Shown here: positions 44,727 to 55,354 of the stretch, piece by piece | Position numbering within the stretch: position 1 is the first letter of the stretch | Layout of the letters: each line of letters starts with the position of its first letter | Assembly (NCBI RefSeq): GCF_002943465.1 | Contig: NZ_PTQY01000001.1 | Coordinates: 434,001 to 498,000 of the forward strand | Direction: 5' to 3' | Length of the DNA stretch: 64,000 nucleotides | From: Rhodoferax sp. TS-BS-61-7 | GTDB taxonomy: Bacteria > Pseudomonadota > Gammaproteobacteria > Burkholderiales > Burkholderiaceae_C | Program-made: the position numbers and the translations under genes | The notes under the pieces: model-generated | What the model saw: the letters and a program-made list of their open reading frames with translations, nothing else | Databases searched by the model: none | What the model was told of the DNA's origin: nothing

Positions 44727-47700
44727 TCAAGCCTGAAGTTCAGCGTGCATTTCCTGCACAGAGATGACACCCAGGTTGTCCAGGTACTTCATGCCTTGCA
44801 CCGCGGCTTCGGCACCGGCGATGGTCGTGTACGTGGTGACACGGGCCAGCAAAGCCGAGGTGCGGATCTGGCGGGAATCGGCGATCGCGTTGCGGCGCTC
44901 TTCCACGGTGTTGACCACCATGGAGATTTCTTCGTTCTTGATCATGTCCACGATGTGCGGGCGACCTTCGGCCACCTTGTTCACCACACCACAGGCCACG
45001 CCGGCCGCGTTGATAGCGGCTGCCGTGCCCTTGGTGGCCACGATCTCAAAACCCATGGCCGCCAGGCTGCGCGCCACTTCCACAGCGCGCGGCTTGTCGG
45101 TTTGTTTGACCGAGATAAAGGCCTTGCCGCCGCGTGGCAACTTGGCGCCTGCGCCCAGCTGCGACTTCACAAAAGCTTCGCCAAAGGTCTTGCCCACGCC
45201 CATCACTTCGCCGGTGGACTTCATCTCGGGGCCGAGGATGGTGTCCACGCCGGGGAACTTCACAAATGGGAACACGGCTTCCTTTACGCTGAAGTACGGC
45301 GGTGTCACTTCCTTGCCGATGCCCTGGCTGGCCAGGGTCTGACCGGCCATGCAACGTGCGGCCACCTTGGCCAGTTGGATGCCGGTGGCCTTGGAGACAA
45401 AGGGCACGGTGCGGCTGGCGCGGGGGTTCACCTCCAGCACGTAGATCACGTCCTTGCCGTCCACGTTCTGGATGGCGAACTGCACGTTCATCAGGCCCAC
45501 CACGTTCAGGGCACCGGCCATGGCCTTGGTCTGGCGCTTGATCTCGGCCACGGTGTCCGCGCCCAGGCTGTAGGGCGGCAACGAGCAAGCAGAGTCACCG
45601 CTGTGCACGCCGGCTTGCTCGATGTGTTCCATCACGCCACCAATGAAGGTGTCGCCGGAGCCATCGCGGATGCAATCCACATCGCACTCGATGGCATCGT
45701 TCAGGAAACGGTCCAGCAGTACGGGGGAGTCGTTGCTCACCTTGACGGCTTCGCGCATGTAACGCTCCAGATCGCGCTGTTCGTGCACGATTTCCATGGC
45801 GCGGCCGCCCAGCACGTAGCTGGGGCGCACGACCAATGGGTAGCCCAGGGCTGCGGCTTTTTCCAGCGCTTCGGGCTCGGTACGGGCCGTGGCGTTGGGG
45901 GGTTGGCGCAGTTTGAGTTCGTGCAGCAGTTTCTGGAAACGCTCACGGTCTTCAGCCGCGTCAATCATGTCCGGCGTGGTGCCAATGATGGGCACGCCGT
46001 TGGCTTCCAAATCGAGTGCCAGCTTCAAAGGCGTTTGGCCGCCGTATTGCACGATCACGCCAACCGGCTTTTCCTTGTCGACGATTTCCAGCACGTCTTC
46101 CAGCGTCAGCGGCTCGAAGTACAGACGGTCGGAGGTGTCGTAGTCGGTGGACACCGTTTCTGGGTTGCAGTTGACCATGATGGTCTCGTAGCCGTCTTCG
46201 CGCATGGCCAATGCGGCGTGCACGCAGCAGTAGTCAAATTCGATACCCTGGCCGATGCGGTTGGGGCCACCACCCAGCACCATGATTTTTTTCTTGTCGG
46301 TAGGCGCGGCTTCGCACTCGGAGCCTTCGGCTTCGTAGGTGGAGTACATGTAGGCGGTGTTGGTGGCGAATTCGGCCGCACACGTGTCCACACGTTTGTA
46401 GACGGGGCGCACGCCCAGGGCGCGGCGCTTTTCGCGCACGGCCTTGTCGGTGGTCTTGAATTGGCGCGCTAGGCGGCGGTCCGAGAAGCCTTTTTGCTTC
46501 AAGGCACGCAAAGTGGGCGCGTCGATGTTGTCCAAGGCACTACCCACTGCGGGCTGGGGCAGGCGCTCAATTTCGAGTTCCAGCTTCACGATCTGTTCGA
46601 TCTGCACCAAGAACCAGGGGTCGATCTTGGTCAGCGCGAACACTTCGTCCACGCTCATGCCCTGGGCAAACGCGTCACCCACGTACCAAATGCGCTCGGG
46701 GCCAGGCTCGCCCAGCTCTTTTTCGAGCACTTCGCGATCCTGGGTCTTCTCGTTCATGCCATCCACGCCCACTTCCAGGCCGCGTAGGGCTTTCTGGAAG
46801 GATTCCTGGAAGGTACGGCCCATGGCCATCACTTCACCCACCGACTTCATCTGCGTGGTCAGGCGGCTGTCGGCCGTGGGGAATTTTTCGAACGCAAAAC
46901 GTGGAATCTTGGTGACCACGTAGTCGATGCTGGGCTCAAACGATGCGGGGGTAGCACCGCCGGTGATGTCGTTGCGCAGCTCGTCCAGTGTGAAGCCGAC
47001 CGCCAGCTTGGCCGCAACCTTGGCGATGGGGAAGCCGGTAGCCTTGGAGGCCAAAGCAGAAGAGCGCGACACACGCGGATTCATCTCGATCACCACCATG
47101 CGGCCATCGACCGGGTTGATAGAGAACTGCACGTTGGAGCCACCGGTGTCCACGCCGATTTCGCGCAGCACGGCCAGGGAGGCATTGCGCAGAATCTGGT
47201 ATTCCTTGTCGGTCAGCGTTTGCGCAGGGGCCACGGTGATGGAGTCACCGGTGTGCACACCCATGGGGTCCAAATTCTCAATCGAGCAGACGATGATGCA
47301 GTTGTCCGCCTTGTCGCGCACCACTTCCATCTCGTACTCTTTCCAGCCGAGCAGCGACTCTTCAATCAGCAGCTCGTTGGTCGGCGAGGCTTCCAGGCCG
47401 CGCTTGCAAATGGTCTCGAACTCTTCGGAGTTGTAGGCAATGCCGCCGCCCGTGCCACCCAGCGTGAAGCTGGGGCGGATGACCGTGGGGAAGCCCAGCG
47501 TCTTTTGCACGGTCCAGGCTTCTTCCATGCTGTGGGCAATGCCCGAGCGTGCGGAACCCAGACCGATCTTGGTCATGGCGTCCTTGAACTTCAGACGGTC
47601 TTCGGCCTTGTCAATGGCCTCAGGTGTGGCACCAATCAGCTCGACCTTGTACTTGTCCAGCACGCCGTGGTGCCACAGGTCCAGCGCGCAGTTCAACGCA

Positions 47701-47981
47701 GTCTGGCCACCCATGGTGGGCAGGATGGCATCAGGCTTTTCCTTGGCGATGATCTTCTCGACCGTTTGCCAGGTGATGGGTTCGATGTAGGTAACGTCGG
47801 CGGTGGCCGGGTCGGTCATGATCGTCGCAGGGTTGCTGTTGATCAGGATGACCTTGTAGCCCTCTTCACGTAATGCCTTGCACGCTTGCACGCCGGAGTA
47901 ATCGAACTCACAAGCCTGGCCAATGATGATGGGGCCGGCGCCGATGATGAGAATGCTTTTGATGTCGGTACGTTTTGGCAT
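44727..47981 (-). CDS. carB: Carbamoyl-phosphate synthase large subunit
   Basis: 1084 residues. Two homologous ATP-grasp halves are present, the first with [17 protein letters not shown] and [14 protein letters not shown], the second with [17 protein letters not shown] and [16 protein letters not shown]-terminal MGS-like allosteric domain follows. It makes carbamoyl phosphate for arginine and pyrimidines with CarA. A LysE-type transporter gene separates it from carA. Confidence 0.98.
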   Translation of the reverse strand: MPKRTDIKSILIIGAGPIIIGQACEFDYSGVQACKALREEGYKVILINSNPATIMTDPATADVTYIEPITWQTVEKIIAKEKPDAILPTMGGQTALNCALDLWHHGVLDKYKVELIGATPEAIDKAEDRLKFKDAMTKIGLGSARSGIAHSMEEAWTVQKTLGFPTVIRPSFTLGGTGGGIAYNSEEFETICKRGLEASPTNELLIEESLLGWKEYEMEVVRDKADNCIIVCSIENLDPMGVHTGDSITVAPAQTLTDKEYQILRNASLAVLREIGVDTGGSNVQFSINPVDGRMVVIEMNPRVSRSSALASKATGFPIAKVAAKLAVGFTLDELRNDITGGATPASFEPSIDYVVTKIPRFAFEKFPTADSRLTTQMKSVGEVMAMGRTFQESFQKALRGLEVGVDGMNEKTQDREVLEKELGEPGPERIWYVGDAFAQGMSVDEVFALTKIDPWFLVQIEQIVKLELEIERLPQPAVGSALDNIDAPTLRALKQKGFSDRRLARQFKTTDKAVREKRRALGVRPVYKRVDTCAAEFATNTAYMYSTYEAEGSECEAAPTDKKKIMVLGGGPNRIGQGIEFDYCCVHAALAMREDGYETIMVNCNPETVSTDYDTSDRLYFEPLTLEDVLEIVDKEKPVGVIVQYGGQTPLKLALDLEANGVPIIGTTPDMIDAAEDRERFQKLLHELKLRQPPNATARTEPEALEKAAALGYPLVVRPSYVLGGRAMEIVHEQRDLERYMREAVKVSNDSPVLLDRFLNDAIECDVDCIRDGSGDTFIGGVMEHIEQAGVHSGDSACSLPPYSLGADTVAEIKRQTKAMAGALNVVGLMNVQFAIQNVDGKDVIYVLEVNPRASRTVPFVSKATGIQLAKVAARCMAGQTLASQGIGKEVTPPYFSVKEAVFPFVKFPGVDTILGPEMKSTGEVMGVGKTFGEAFVKSQLGAGAKLPRGGKAFISVKQTDKPRAVEVARSLAAMGFEIVATKGTAAAINAAGVACGVVNKVAEGRPHIVDMIKNEEISMVVNTVEERRNAIADSRQIRTSALLARVTTYTTIAGAEAAVQGMKYLDNLGVISVQEMHAELQA

Positions 47982-48019
47982 GGTGAGACTCGTAGCTTTT
48001 GGGGCTCTTTACGTTTTAA

Positions 48020-48688
48020 TTAATTCAGGCTCGCGGTGGCCAGCTTGGCGCCGAACCAGACGAACAGGCCGCCCACGGCACTGGACAGGCTGGCAGATAG
48101 GCGCTTGCGGCGGCCAAAGCCCTGGGCCAGACGGGCGCCTGCAAAAATCAGGGCAGACAAATACAGTGCGCTGAACACCATGATGATGGCGCTCAGGATC
48201 AGAAAAGGCACGGCCGGTGTGTCGTAGCTGGGGTCGATGAACTGCACGAAGAAGGACAGCAGAAACAAGATCGCCTTCGGGTTCAGCAGGCTGATGACCA
48301 GGGCGCGCTTGAAGGGCTGTTGCAAGTTGGCCGTAGCCTCTGCTACCGCGGCGTCTGCCGACAGATCCACCTTGCTGTGGCTGCGCCATTTCTTCACAGC
48401 AGCAATGAACAGGTTCACACCCACCCAGGTCAGGTAGGCCGCGCCTGCGTACTTCACGACCATGAACAGGGCCGGATAGGTGCGCAGCAGGCTGGCAGCG
48501 CCCAGCGCGGTGAGCAACAGCAAAATCGTGTCACCCACAAACACACCCATGGCACCCTGATAGCCTGCCTTGACGCCGCGCACGGTGGCCACCGACAGGA
48601 CAAACAGCGAGTTGGGGCCGGGCAGCAAGATGATGCCCAAAGCGCCTATCACGTAGGTCCAAAGGTCGGTGACACCGTAGAAGCTCAT
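48020..48688 (-). CDS. leuE: LysE/LeuE-family amino acid exporter
   Basis: 222 residues with six helices and the LysE-family start LGIILLPGPNSLFVLSVATVRGVKAGYQ, closest by eye to leucine exporter LeuE. It sits 5 bp after carA and 38 bp before carB, so all three share a transcript. Exported substrate is not known; the operon would suggest arginine-pathway amino acids (inference). Confidence 0.82.
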   Translation of the reverse strand: MSFYGVTDLWTYVIGALGIILLPGPNSLFVLSVATVRGVKAGYQGAMGVFVGDTILLLLTALGAASLLRTYPALFMVVKYAGAAYLTWVGVNLFIAAVKKWRSHSKVDLSADAAVAEATANLQQPFKRALVISLLNPKAILFLLSFFVQFIDPSYDTPAVPFLILSAIIMVFSALYLSALIFAGARLAQGFGRRKRLSASLSSAVGGLFVWFGAKLATASLN

Positions 48689-48693
48689 GCTGC

Positions 48694-49863
48694 TTATCCT
48701 GCCTTCTTTTCCATCTCGGTGATGAAGCGGTCGAACAGGTAACCGATGTCGTGCGGGCCGGGCGATGCCTCGGGGTGACCCTGGAAGCAGAACGCGGGCT
48801 TGTCAGTGCGCTCCAGCCCTTGCAGCGTGTTGTCAAACAGGCTGATGTGCGTGGGGCGCAGGTTGGTGGGCAATGTCTTCTCGTCCACCGCAAAACCGTG
48901 GTTCTGGCTGGTGATCGACACGCGGCCGCTGTCCAGGTCTTTCACCGGGTGGTTGGCACCGTGGTGGCCAAACTTCATCTTGAAGGTCTTGGCACCGCTG
49001 GCCAAGGCCATGATCTGGTGACCCAGGCAGATGCCGAAGGTGGGCGTACCGGTTTCGATGAGTTCCTTGGCCGCGGCAATCGCGTAATCGCAAGGCTCGG
49101 GGTCGCCAGGGCCGTTGGACAGGAAGATGCCGTTCGGGTTGAGCTTGAGCACCTCGGCAGCGGATGTTTGCGCAGGCACCACGGTGACCTTGCAGCCGCG
49201 CTCGGCCAGCATGCGCAGGATGTTTTTCTTCACGCCAAAGTCATACGCGACCACATGAAACTTGGGTGCGGTTTGCTGGCCGTAGCCTTCGCCCAGTGTC
49301 CACTCGGCTTCGGTCCAACCGTAGCTCTCGGTGCTGGACACGACCTTGGCCAGGTCCAGACCAGCCATGCTGGGCGCGCCCTTGGCAGCGGCCACAGCCT
49401 TTTCGATGGTTTCTTTGGTCACCGACTCGCCGGCAGCCAACGCCAGGATGCAGCCGTTTTGCGCGCCCTGGGTGCGCAGTTGGCGGGTCAGCTGGCGGGT
49501 ATCGATGTTGGCAATCGCCACGGTGCCCTCGGCGACCAAGTACTCGGTCAGCGTTTGGGTTTTTCGGAAGTTGCTGGCCACCAGCGGCAGGTCTTTGATG
49601 ATCAAGCCGGCTGCGAAGACTTTGTGGGACTCCACGTCTTCGGGGTTGACACCGTAGTTACCGATGTGGGGGTAGGTCAGGGTGACGATCTGCTGGCAAT
49701 AACTGGGATCGGTGAGGATCTCCTGGTAGCCGGTCATGGAGGTGTTGAACACGACTTCACCGACGGTGGAGCCGGCGGCTCCAATGGAATTGCCAATGTA
49801 GACCGTGCCGTCTGCGAGCGCCAAGATGGCGGGTGGGGTAGTTCCCTTGAGAGACAAAAGCAC
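48694..49863 (-). CDS. carA: Carbamoyl-phosphate synthase small subunit
   Basis: 389 residues from GTG 49863, chosen because GGAG lies 6 nt upstream; an ATG 11 codons earlier is possible. The class I glutaminase triad is visible as TFGICLGHQ (nucleophile Cys), GHHGANHPV, and [10 protein letters not shown]. It supplies ammonia to CarB. Confidence 0.95.
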   Translation of the reverse strand: MLLSLKGTTPPAILALADGTVYIGNSIGAAGSTVGEVVFNTSMTGYQEILTDPSYCQQIVTLTYPHIGNYGVNPEDVESHKVFAAGLIIKDLPLVASNFRKTQTLTEYLVAEGTVAIANIDTRQLTRQLRTQGAQNGCILALAAGESVTKETIEKAVAAAKGAPSMAGLDLAKVVSSTESYGWTEAEWTLGEGYGQQTAPKFHVVAYDFGVKKNILRMLAERGCKVTVVPAQTSAAEVLKLNPNGIFLSNGPGDPEPCDYAIAAAKELIETGTPTFGICLGHQIMALASGAKTFKMKFGHHGANHPVKDLDSGRVSITSQNHGFAVDEKTLPTNLRPTHISLFDNTLQGLERTDKPAFCFQGHPEASPGPHDIGYLFDRFITEMEKKAG

Positions 49864-49984
49864 TGGTTTCTCCGGATGGGTTACGGGTACGCCCAAACGC
49901 GCTCAAGAAGGGCTCTTGGCGGGTGCTGCTGTGAGGGGAAGTTCAGAGGTGCGCTTGGGACGGCTGTTTTCTGGATAGCCTCCC

Positions 49985-49990
49985 ATTATA
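49985..49990 (-). promoter_or_regulatory. Consensus -10 box of the carA operon
   Basis: Perfect TATAAT on the minus strand, about 120 bp before the carA start. The -35 is unclear and would fall in the end of the upstream methyltransferase gene. It implies a leader of about 115 nt. Confidence 0.5.
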
Positions 49991-50009
49991 GCCGAGGCCT
50001 CAGCGAAAT

Positions 50010-50786
50010 TCAGTTGCAGGCAAGCTTCAAACTGCTTGCATGCAGGCAAATGGCTGCTGCTGCTGCCACGTTAAGCGACTCCTCGCCCCCGGGCTGACCG
50101 ATACGCGCAAACACACTGGCGCGGGCCATAAGTTCAGCCGACACCCCCTGCCCTTCGTGGCCCATGGCCCAGGCGCAGGGGTGGGGCAAGTCCAGTTTTT
50201 GCACCAGATCGCCCTGGTGGGAGCTGGTGACCACCAGAGGAACGGCCAAGGCATCCAGATCGGACAGCGCCAGCCCCTCCACCAAGTGCAGACCAAAGTG
50301 CGCGCCCATGCCGGCGCGGAGCACCTTGGGACTCCAGAGCGCCGCCGTGCCCTTGAGCGCCAACACCTGGCGAAAACCGAATGCCCCGGCGCTACGCAGG
50401 ATGGAACCGACATTGCCCGCGTCCTGCACACGGTCCAGGATGACCGTAGCCGCGCCCGGCTGCAACACGGTATGGAGCGGCAAGTCCAGCACAAAGCCCA
50501 CCTTGGCGGGCGACTCCAGACCACTCAACTCGCGGAACAATGCGTCCGGAATTACTATGATTTTTATAGCTGCTTGCGCATACTCCACGGGGGCTAGAGG
50601 CCAAAATGACTCTGAAACTACCAGTACAGAAGGCTTCAAGCCGCGATGCAAAACAGCGCTACACAGGTGGTCGCCCTCCACCCAGAAGCGCCCCGCCTTG
50701 CGGTAGGCGGTGTTGTCGGTGCTGAGCTTGCGCAGCTCCTTGAGCAGCGTGTTCTCGCGCGAAGTGACAAAAACAGGTTCGCTCAT
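50010..50786 (-). CDS. TrmH/SpoU-family RNA 2'-O-methyltransferase
   Basis: 258 residues. An N-terminal L30e-like substrate domain and the SPOUT trefoil knot motifs [34 protein letters not shown] and [16 protein letters not shown] are clear. Target is tRNA or 23S rRNA; RlmB-like in type, not provable. The dispersed repeat encodes [13 protein letters not shown] in the substrate domain. ATG overlaps the rnhB stop. Confidence 0.88.
   Translation of the reverse strand: MSEPVFVTSRENTLLKELRKLSTDNTAYRKAGRFWVEGDHLCSAVLHRGLKPSVLVVSESFWPLAPVEYAQAAIKIIVIPDALFRELSGLESPAKVGFVLDLPLHTVLQPGAATVILDRVQDAGNVGSILRSAGAFGFRQVLALKGTAALWSPKVLRAGMGAHFGLHLVEGLALSDLDALAVPLVVTSSHQGDLVQKLDLPHPCAWAMGHEGQGVSAELMARASVFARIGQPGGEESLNVAAAAAICLHASSLKLACN
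50554..50608 (+). repeat. Dispersed 55-bp repeat, copy 9 (inside methyltransferase)
   Basis: CTATGATTTTTAT, then AGCTGCTTGCGCA, then TCCACGGGGGCTAGAGGCC and AAAATG. One of the best-preserved copies, despite lying in a conserved gene. Confidence 0.9.
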
Positions 50787-51418
50787 GGGAAAGCCTGCAA
50801 CACCTGGGTGACGGGAGCAAAAGTTTTGCGGTGCTCGGGGCAGGCGCCATGCGCCTTGAGGGCCGCCAGGTGCTCGGCCGTGCCATAGCCTTTGTGGCCC
50901 GCAAAGCCATACTGCGGGTACTGCTGATCCAGCGTGGCGCACCAGCGGTCGCGCGTCACCTTGGCCAGGATGGACGCGGCGGAAATGGCGGGCACCGTGG
51001 CGTCGCCGCGCACAATGGCCTCAGCCAACACGTCCAGCACCGGCAGGCGGTTGCCGTCCACCAGCACCTTGGCGGGTTTAAGGCGCAGGCCCTCCACGGC
51101 GCGGCGCATGGCCAGCATGGTGGCCTGAAGGATATTGATTTCGTCGATTTCCTCCACGCTGGCCTGCGCAATCGAACAGCACAGCGCCTTGGCGCGGATT
51201 TCGTCGAACAGCTTTTCGCGCCGCAGTGCAGTGAGCTTCTTGGAATCGTTGAGGCCGGCAATCGGATTGAGATCATCCAGAATCACCGCAGCGGCCACCA
51301 CGGGCCCGGCCAGCGGGCCGCGGCCGGCCTCGTCCACGCCGGCAATCAGCCCGGGCAGGTCCCAGACAAAGGCGACCTGCTGGGCAGGCTCAGGCTTGGA
51401 GGACTTTTTCGATGGCAT
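50783..51418 (-). CDS. rnhB: Ribonuclease HII
   Basis: 211 residues from ATG 51418; a TTG three codons earlier is less likely. Catalytic acids lie in [14 protein letters not shown] (Asp, Glu) and VLVDGNRLP, with a later Asp in the KVTRDRW block. It removes RNA from RNA-DNA hybrids. It overlaps lpxB by 29 nt and the methyltransferase by 4 nt. Confidence 0.96.
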   Translation of the reverse strand: MPSKKSSKPEPAQQVAFVWDLPGLIAGVDEAGRGPLAGPVVAAAVILDDLNPIAGLNDSKKLTALRREKLFDEIRAKALCCSIAQASVEEIDEINILQATMLAMRRAVEGLRLKPAKVLVDGNRLPVLDVLAEAIVRGDATVPAISAASILAKVTRDRWCATLDQQYPQYGFAGHKGYGTAEHLAALKAHGACPEHRKTFAPVTQVLQAFP

Positions 51419-52565
51419 CGGCGGCAAGGGTGGCGGTGTCGCGCTGCAGCGTGGCGTGCAGCGTAGTGAAGGTGGTGTGCAAGGCTGCTATTTTCGCAGG
51501 ATCAGAAGTGCGCGCATCCAGCCAGGCCAACACTTCGCGCGCCAGTGCCTCGGGCGTGGCAGCGTCCTGCAGCAGCTCGGGCACCACAAAACGCTGACAC
51601 AGAATATTGGGCAAACCCACCCAGGGCTGCAGACGCTTGCGCCGCATGATCTTCCAGGACAGCCAGGCCATGTGGTACCCGATGACCATGGGGCGCTTGA
51701 ACAGCGCGGCCTCCAGCGTGGCCGTGCCGCTGGCAATCAGCGTGACGTCGCAAGCCGCCAGTGCGGTGTGGGATTGGCCAGTGAGCAACTGCAAGCGACC
51801 TTGCATGCCGCTCTTCTGCGCCAAAGCTTCGATCTCGGGTAGCAGGCCGGGCACGCACGGCACTATGAATTTGGTAGCTGGTCGCGCAGAGTGGACGTGG
51901 GCTGCAGCCTTAAAGAAGCGTAAGGCCAGATGGCGAATCTCGGACTGGCGGCTACCCGGCAGGATGGCGACTACCGCATCGTCATCTGTGAGGCCCAAGG
52001 CGCGACGGGCCGCAGCCTTGTCGGGCTCCATGGGGATGACGTTGGCCAGCGGGTGGCCCACATAGGTGGCGGCAATGCCGTGGGCCGCCAACAACTGGGG
52101 CTCGAACGGGAAGATGCACAACACATGGTCGGTGCTGCGGCGGATTTTTTCCACCCGCTCGGGTCGCCAGGCCCAGATGGACGGGCAGACGAAATGCACG
52201 GTCTTGACGCCCTGCCCTTTGAGCCGCGCTTCCAGGTCCAGATTGAAGTCGGGCGCGTCCACACCAATGAACACGTCGGGCTTGTGGGCCAGCAAGCGGT
52301 CGCCCAACTGCCGGCGGATGCCCACAATCTCGCGGTAGCGCTTGAGTAGCTCCCAGCTAAAGCCGTGCACCGCCAGCTTGTGGTGCGGCCACCAGGCCAG
52401 AAAGCCCTGCTTGACCATCTGCGGGCCGCCAATACCTTGGGCCACAGCGTCAGGCCAGCGCTGGTGCACACCACCGAGCAGCAGACCGGCCAGCAGGTCG
52501 CCCGATGCCTCTCCCGCCACCATGGCCACCGTGGGGCCGCCAACAGGGGCGTGGGACGGGCTCAT
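51390..52565 (-). CDS. lpxB: Lipid-A-disaccharide synthase
   Basis: 391 residues. GT19 family motifs are [15 protein letters not shown] at the N-terminus, [29 protein letters not shown] and [21 protein letters not shown]. It joins UDP-diacylglucosamine and lipid X. A degenerate copy of the dispersed repeat encodes [13 protein letters not shown] after the SRQSEI motif. Confidence 0.96.
   Translation of the reverse strand: MSPSHAPVGGPTVAMVAGEASGDLLAGLLLGGVHQRWPDAVAQGIGGPQMVKQGFLAWWPHHKLAVHGFSWELLKRYREIVGIRRQLGDRLLAHKPDVFIGVDAPDFNLDLEARLKGQGVKTVHFVCPSIWAWRPERVEKIRRSTDHVLCIFPFEPQLLAAHGIAATYVGHPLANVIPMEPDKAAARRALGLTDDDAVVAILPGSRQSEIRHLALRFFKAAAHVHSARPATKFIVPCVPGLLPEIEALAQKSGMQGRLQLLTGQSHTALAACDVTLIASGTATLEAALFKRPMVIGYHMAWLSWKIMRRKRLQPWVGLPNILCQRFVVPELLQDAATPEALAREVLAWLDARTSDPAKIAALHTTFTTLHATLQRDTATLAADAIEKVLQA
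51862..51915 (+). repeat. Dispersed 55-bp repeat, copy 10 (inside lpxB, degenerate)
   Basis: ACTATGAATTTGGT then AGCTGGTCGCGCA, one core mismatch, followed by a loose GGACGTGGGCTGCAGCC block. Weakest long copy. Confidence 0.55.
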
Positions 52566-52583
52566 ACCTGGACGAAACTGTGC

Positions 52584-53384
52584 TTAGCGAACGATGCCGC
52601 GCTGGGCGGACACGGCACTGAGGAAGCCATTCATCATGGCCACATCGGGTGCCGTTTCTGGTTGCGTGGCTTCCAGTTCTGCAATGCGCTGCTTGGCCTG
52701 CTCCAGCGTCAGGTCGTCGCGGTACAGGGCCTTGTGCATGGCCTTGACCCCCGAAATGCGCTCAGGCGAGAAGCCACGGCGGCGCAGGCCTTCAAAGTTC
52801 ATGGAACGGGCAGCAGCCGGCTGGCCCTGGCACATCACAAACGGTGGCAGATCGGCAAACAACAATGAGCACATGGCCGTCATGCTGTGCGCACCCAGGC
52901 GCACAAACTGGTGTACCACGGTAAAACCGCCCAGAATCACCCAGTCATCCACATGCACGTGGCCGGCCAGCTGCGAGTTGTTGGCAAAAATCACGTTGTT
53001 GCCTATCAGGCAGTCGTGGGCCAGGTGCACATAGGCCATGATCCAGTTGTCATTGCCCAGCACCGTCTTGCCGATGTCACCGGGCGAGCCGATGTTGAAG
53101 GTGCAAAACTCGCGGATGGTGTTGCGATCACCAATGATCAGCTCGCAGGGCTCGCCCGCGTACTTCTTGTCTTGTGGAATCGCACCCAGCGAGTTGAACT
53201 GGAAAATGCGGTTGTCCTGGCCAATGGTGGTGTGGCCTTCGATCACGCAGTGCGGGCCTACCGTGGTGCCGGCACCAATACGCACATGCGGGCCGATGAC
53301 GGTGTAGGGCCCGACGGTCACCGAGCTGTCGAGCTCGGCCTTGGGGTCGATGATGGCAGTGGCGTGAATAGCAGACACGCGCAC
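52584..53384 (-). CDS. lpxA: UDP-N-acetylglucosamine acyltransferase
   Basis: 266 residues. Left-handed β-helix hexapeptides run through the first 190 residues ([20 protein letters not shown] onward). The catalytic His is in YVHLAHDC. It starts lipid A synthesis. It lies between fabZ (3 bp) and lpxB (18 bp). Confidence 0.97.
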   Translation of the reverse strand: MRVSAIHATAIIDPKAELDSSVTVGPYTVIGPHVRIGAGTTVGPHCVIEGHTTIGQDNRIFQFNSLGAIPQDKKYAGEPCELIIGDRNTIREFCTFNIGSPGDIGKTVLGNDNWIMAYVHLAHDCLIGNNVIFANNSQLAGHVHVDDWVILGGFTVVHQFVRLGAHSMTAMCSLLFADLPPFVMCQGQPAAARSMNFEGLRRRGFSPERISGVKAMHKALYRDDLTLEQAKQRIAELEATQPETAPDVAMMNGFLSAVSAQRGIVR

Positions 53385-53387
53385 CTC

Positions 53388-53828
53388 TCAGGCAATCGCG
53401 CGCATGGCGCAGGTCAGCTCGGCTTCACAAGCCAGCTCATCACCGACGGTCGCGCTGGTCTTGAACTTGAAAATACCAGCTTTCATGCGCAGCAACTCCA
53501 CGTTCAAAATCAGTTGGTCACCCGGCTCAACCGGGCGCTTGAAACGCGCGCCATCAATGCCCGCAAAGTAATACACCATCTGGTCATTGGGCGAGGTGTC
53601 CAAAGCATCAAAGGCCAGCAAGGCCGCGGCCTGGGCCAGCGCCTCCAGCATCAACACGCCCGGCATCACGGGACGGTGCGGAAAGTGGCCTTCAAAAAAA
53701 GGCTCGTTGATGGTGACGTTTTTCAAGGCCTTGATGGTCTTGCCCTTGTCCAGCTCCAGCACGCGGTCCACCAGGAGGAAGGGGTAACGGTGCGGCAGTT
53801 GCTTGAGAATTTTGTGGATGTCCATCAT
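53388..53828 (-). CDS. fabZ: 3-hydroxyacyl-ACP dehydratase FabZ
   Basis: 146 residues from ATG 53828, which overlaps the lpxD stop. The hot-dog core has [36 protein letters not shown] with catalytic His and Glu. It competes with LpxA for the 3-hydroxyacyl-ACP pool, and shared transcription balances the two. Confidence 0.97.
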   Translation of the reverse strand: MMDIHKILKQLPHRYPFLLVDRVLELDKGKTIKALKNVTINEPFFEGHFPHRPVMPGVLMLEALAQAAALLAFDALDTSPNDQMVYYFAGIDGARFKRPVEPGDQLILNVELLRMKAGIFKFKTSATVGDELACEAELTCAMRAIA

Positions 53829-54814
53829 TTGGGTAACTCTTTTTCCAAGGTTTTGATACGGTCGCGCAGGCTGTGCAACTGCTTCAGCGTTGCAGCATTG
53901 CGCTCCCACGAGGCGTTCTCGTCAATCGGGAACATGCCGGTGTAATGACCGGGCTTCAAAATCGATTTACTGACTACCGTGGCAGCCGAAATATGCACAT
54001 TGGCACCCAGCGTCAAATGACCCAGCACAATGGCGCCACCGCCAATGGTGCAATTGGGTCCGATGGTGGCGGACCCCGCCACGCCCACGCAACCGGCCAT
54101 GGCCGTGTTGCGCCCCACCCGCACGTTGTGGCCGATCTGGATCAGATTGTCCAGTTTCACGCCGTCTTCAATGACCGTGTCTTGCAAGGCACCGCGGTCG
54201 ATACAGGTGTTGGCGCCAATTTCCACGTCGTCACCAATCTGCACCGCACCGAGCTGCTCAATCTTCTCCCAGCGCTCGCCATCCTGGGCAAAACCAAAAC
54301 CATCCGCGCCGATGACCACGCCCGCGTGCAGGATGCAACGTGCGCCCACCACGCAGTCTTCGCCCACGGTCACACGGGACTTAAGCACGGTGTGGGCGCC
54401 AATACGCGCTCCGGCCTCCACCACACACAGCGGACCGATGCGGGCCGTGGGATCCACCACCGCCGTAGCATCGACCACCGCACTGGGATGCACCAATGAC
54501 ACCGCCTTGCCGGACCCATCGCCCCCGGCCAAGTCTCGCTGCTGTTTCCACAACTGAGTGACCTTGGCGAAATACAGATACGGCTGGGCAGTGACGATGC
54601 AGGCACCGCGTGCCAGCGCAGCATCGCCCAGGGCTGGCGACACAATGACACAGGCGGCCCGGGAGGCCGCCAGCTGTTGTTGGTATTTGGGGTTGCTCAG
54701 AAAACTCAGGTCTTGGGGGGTAGCGGTCTCCAGCGGGGCCAGTCCCGTGATGACGCATTCTGCATCACCGTGCAGCTCCCCGCCCAACACCCGCACTATG
54801 GAAGCGAGGTCCAT
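53825..54814 (-). CDS. lpxD: UDP-3-O-acylglucosamine N-acyltransferase
   Basis: 329 residues from ATG 54814, which follows a G-rich ribosome-binding site; two in-frame ATGs upstream are possible. An N-terminal uridine-binding domain precedes hexapeptide repeats, with the catalytic-region motif [15 protein letters not shown] and [15 protein letters not shown]. Third step of lipid A synthesis. Confidence 0.96.
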   Translation of the reverse strand: MDLASIVRVLGGELHGDAECVITGLAPLETATPQDLSFLSNPKYQQQLAASRAACVIVSPALGDAALARGACIVTAQPYLYFAKVTQLWKQQRDLAGGDGSGKAVSLVHPSAVVDATAVVDPTARIGPLCVVEAGARIGAHTVLKSRVTVGEDCVVGARCILHAGVVIGADGFGFAQDGERWEKIEQLGAVQIGDDVEIGANTCIDRGALQDTVIEDGVKLDNLIQIGHNVRVGRNTAMAGCVGVAGSATIGPNCTIGGGAIVLGHLTLGANVHISAATVVSKSILKPGHYTGMFPIDENASWERNAATLKQLHSLRDRIKTLEKELPK

Positions 54815-54844
54815 GCCTTCCCCCCGCATGCGGCAATCCAAGGC

Positions 54845-55354
54845 TTACTTGGCGCCAGAATTAAGAATCTTCAGAACCTTCTCGGTGATGTCATGGCGTG
54901 CATTGCTGTACACCACTTCCTGAATCACCAGATCGTACTTCTCGGCCTCGGCCACTTGCTTGACGGCCTTGTTGGCTTTGTCCAGCACCTGTTGCAGCTC
55001 TTCATTGCGGCGGCCATTCAGGTCTTCCTGAAACTCGCGCTGCTTGCGTTGAAAATCGCGGCTTTGTTCGGCAAATTCTTTCTGGCGGGTGACACGTTGC
55101 GTCTCGGTCAGCGTAGGCGCATCACGTTCAAAACGGTCGCTCATGGTCTTCAGGGCCGTTTGCTGGTCGCCCAGCTCTTTCTGGCGCTTGGAGAACTCCA
55201 ACTCCAGCTTGGCCTGGGCGGCTTTGGCAGGCCCAGACTCGGTGGTGATGCGCTGGGTGTTGATGTAGCCAATCTTGGAGTCTTGGGCATGGGCACCCAC
55301 GGAGGCCAACGCCAGAACCAGTGCGACACCCCACATTGCTTTAACGTGTTTCAT
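54845..55354 (-). CDS. skp: Periplasmic chaperone Skp (OmpH)
   Basis: 169 residues with a signal peptide cut after GAHA. Long charged coiled-coil helices (residues 45-140) form the tentacles that hold unfolded outer-membrane proteins. The ATG overlaps the bamA stop (TAATG). Confidence 0.95.
   Translation of the reverse strand: MKHVKAMWGVALVLALASVGAHAQDSKIGYINTQRITTESGPAKAAQAKLELEFSKRQKELGDQQTALKTMSDRFERDAPTLTETQRVTRQKEFAEQSRDFQRKQREFQEDLNGRRNEELQQVLDKANKAVKQVAEAEKYDLVIQEVVYSNARHDITEKVLKILNSGAK

Noticed and set aside
44634..46472. 612-codon open frame opposite carB
   Set aside because: Antisense shadow of a conserved gene with the same compositional artefact.
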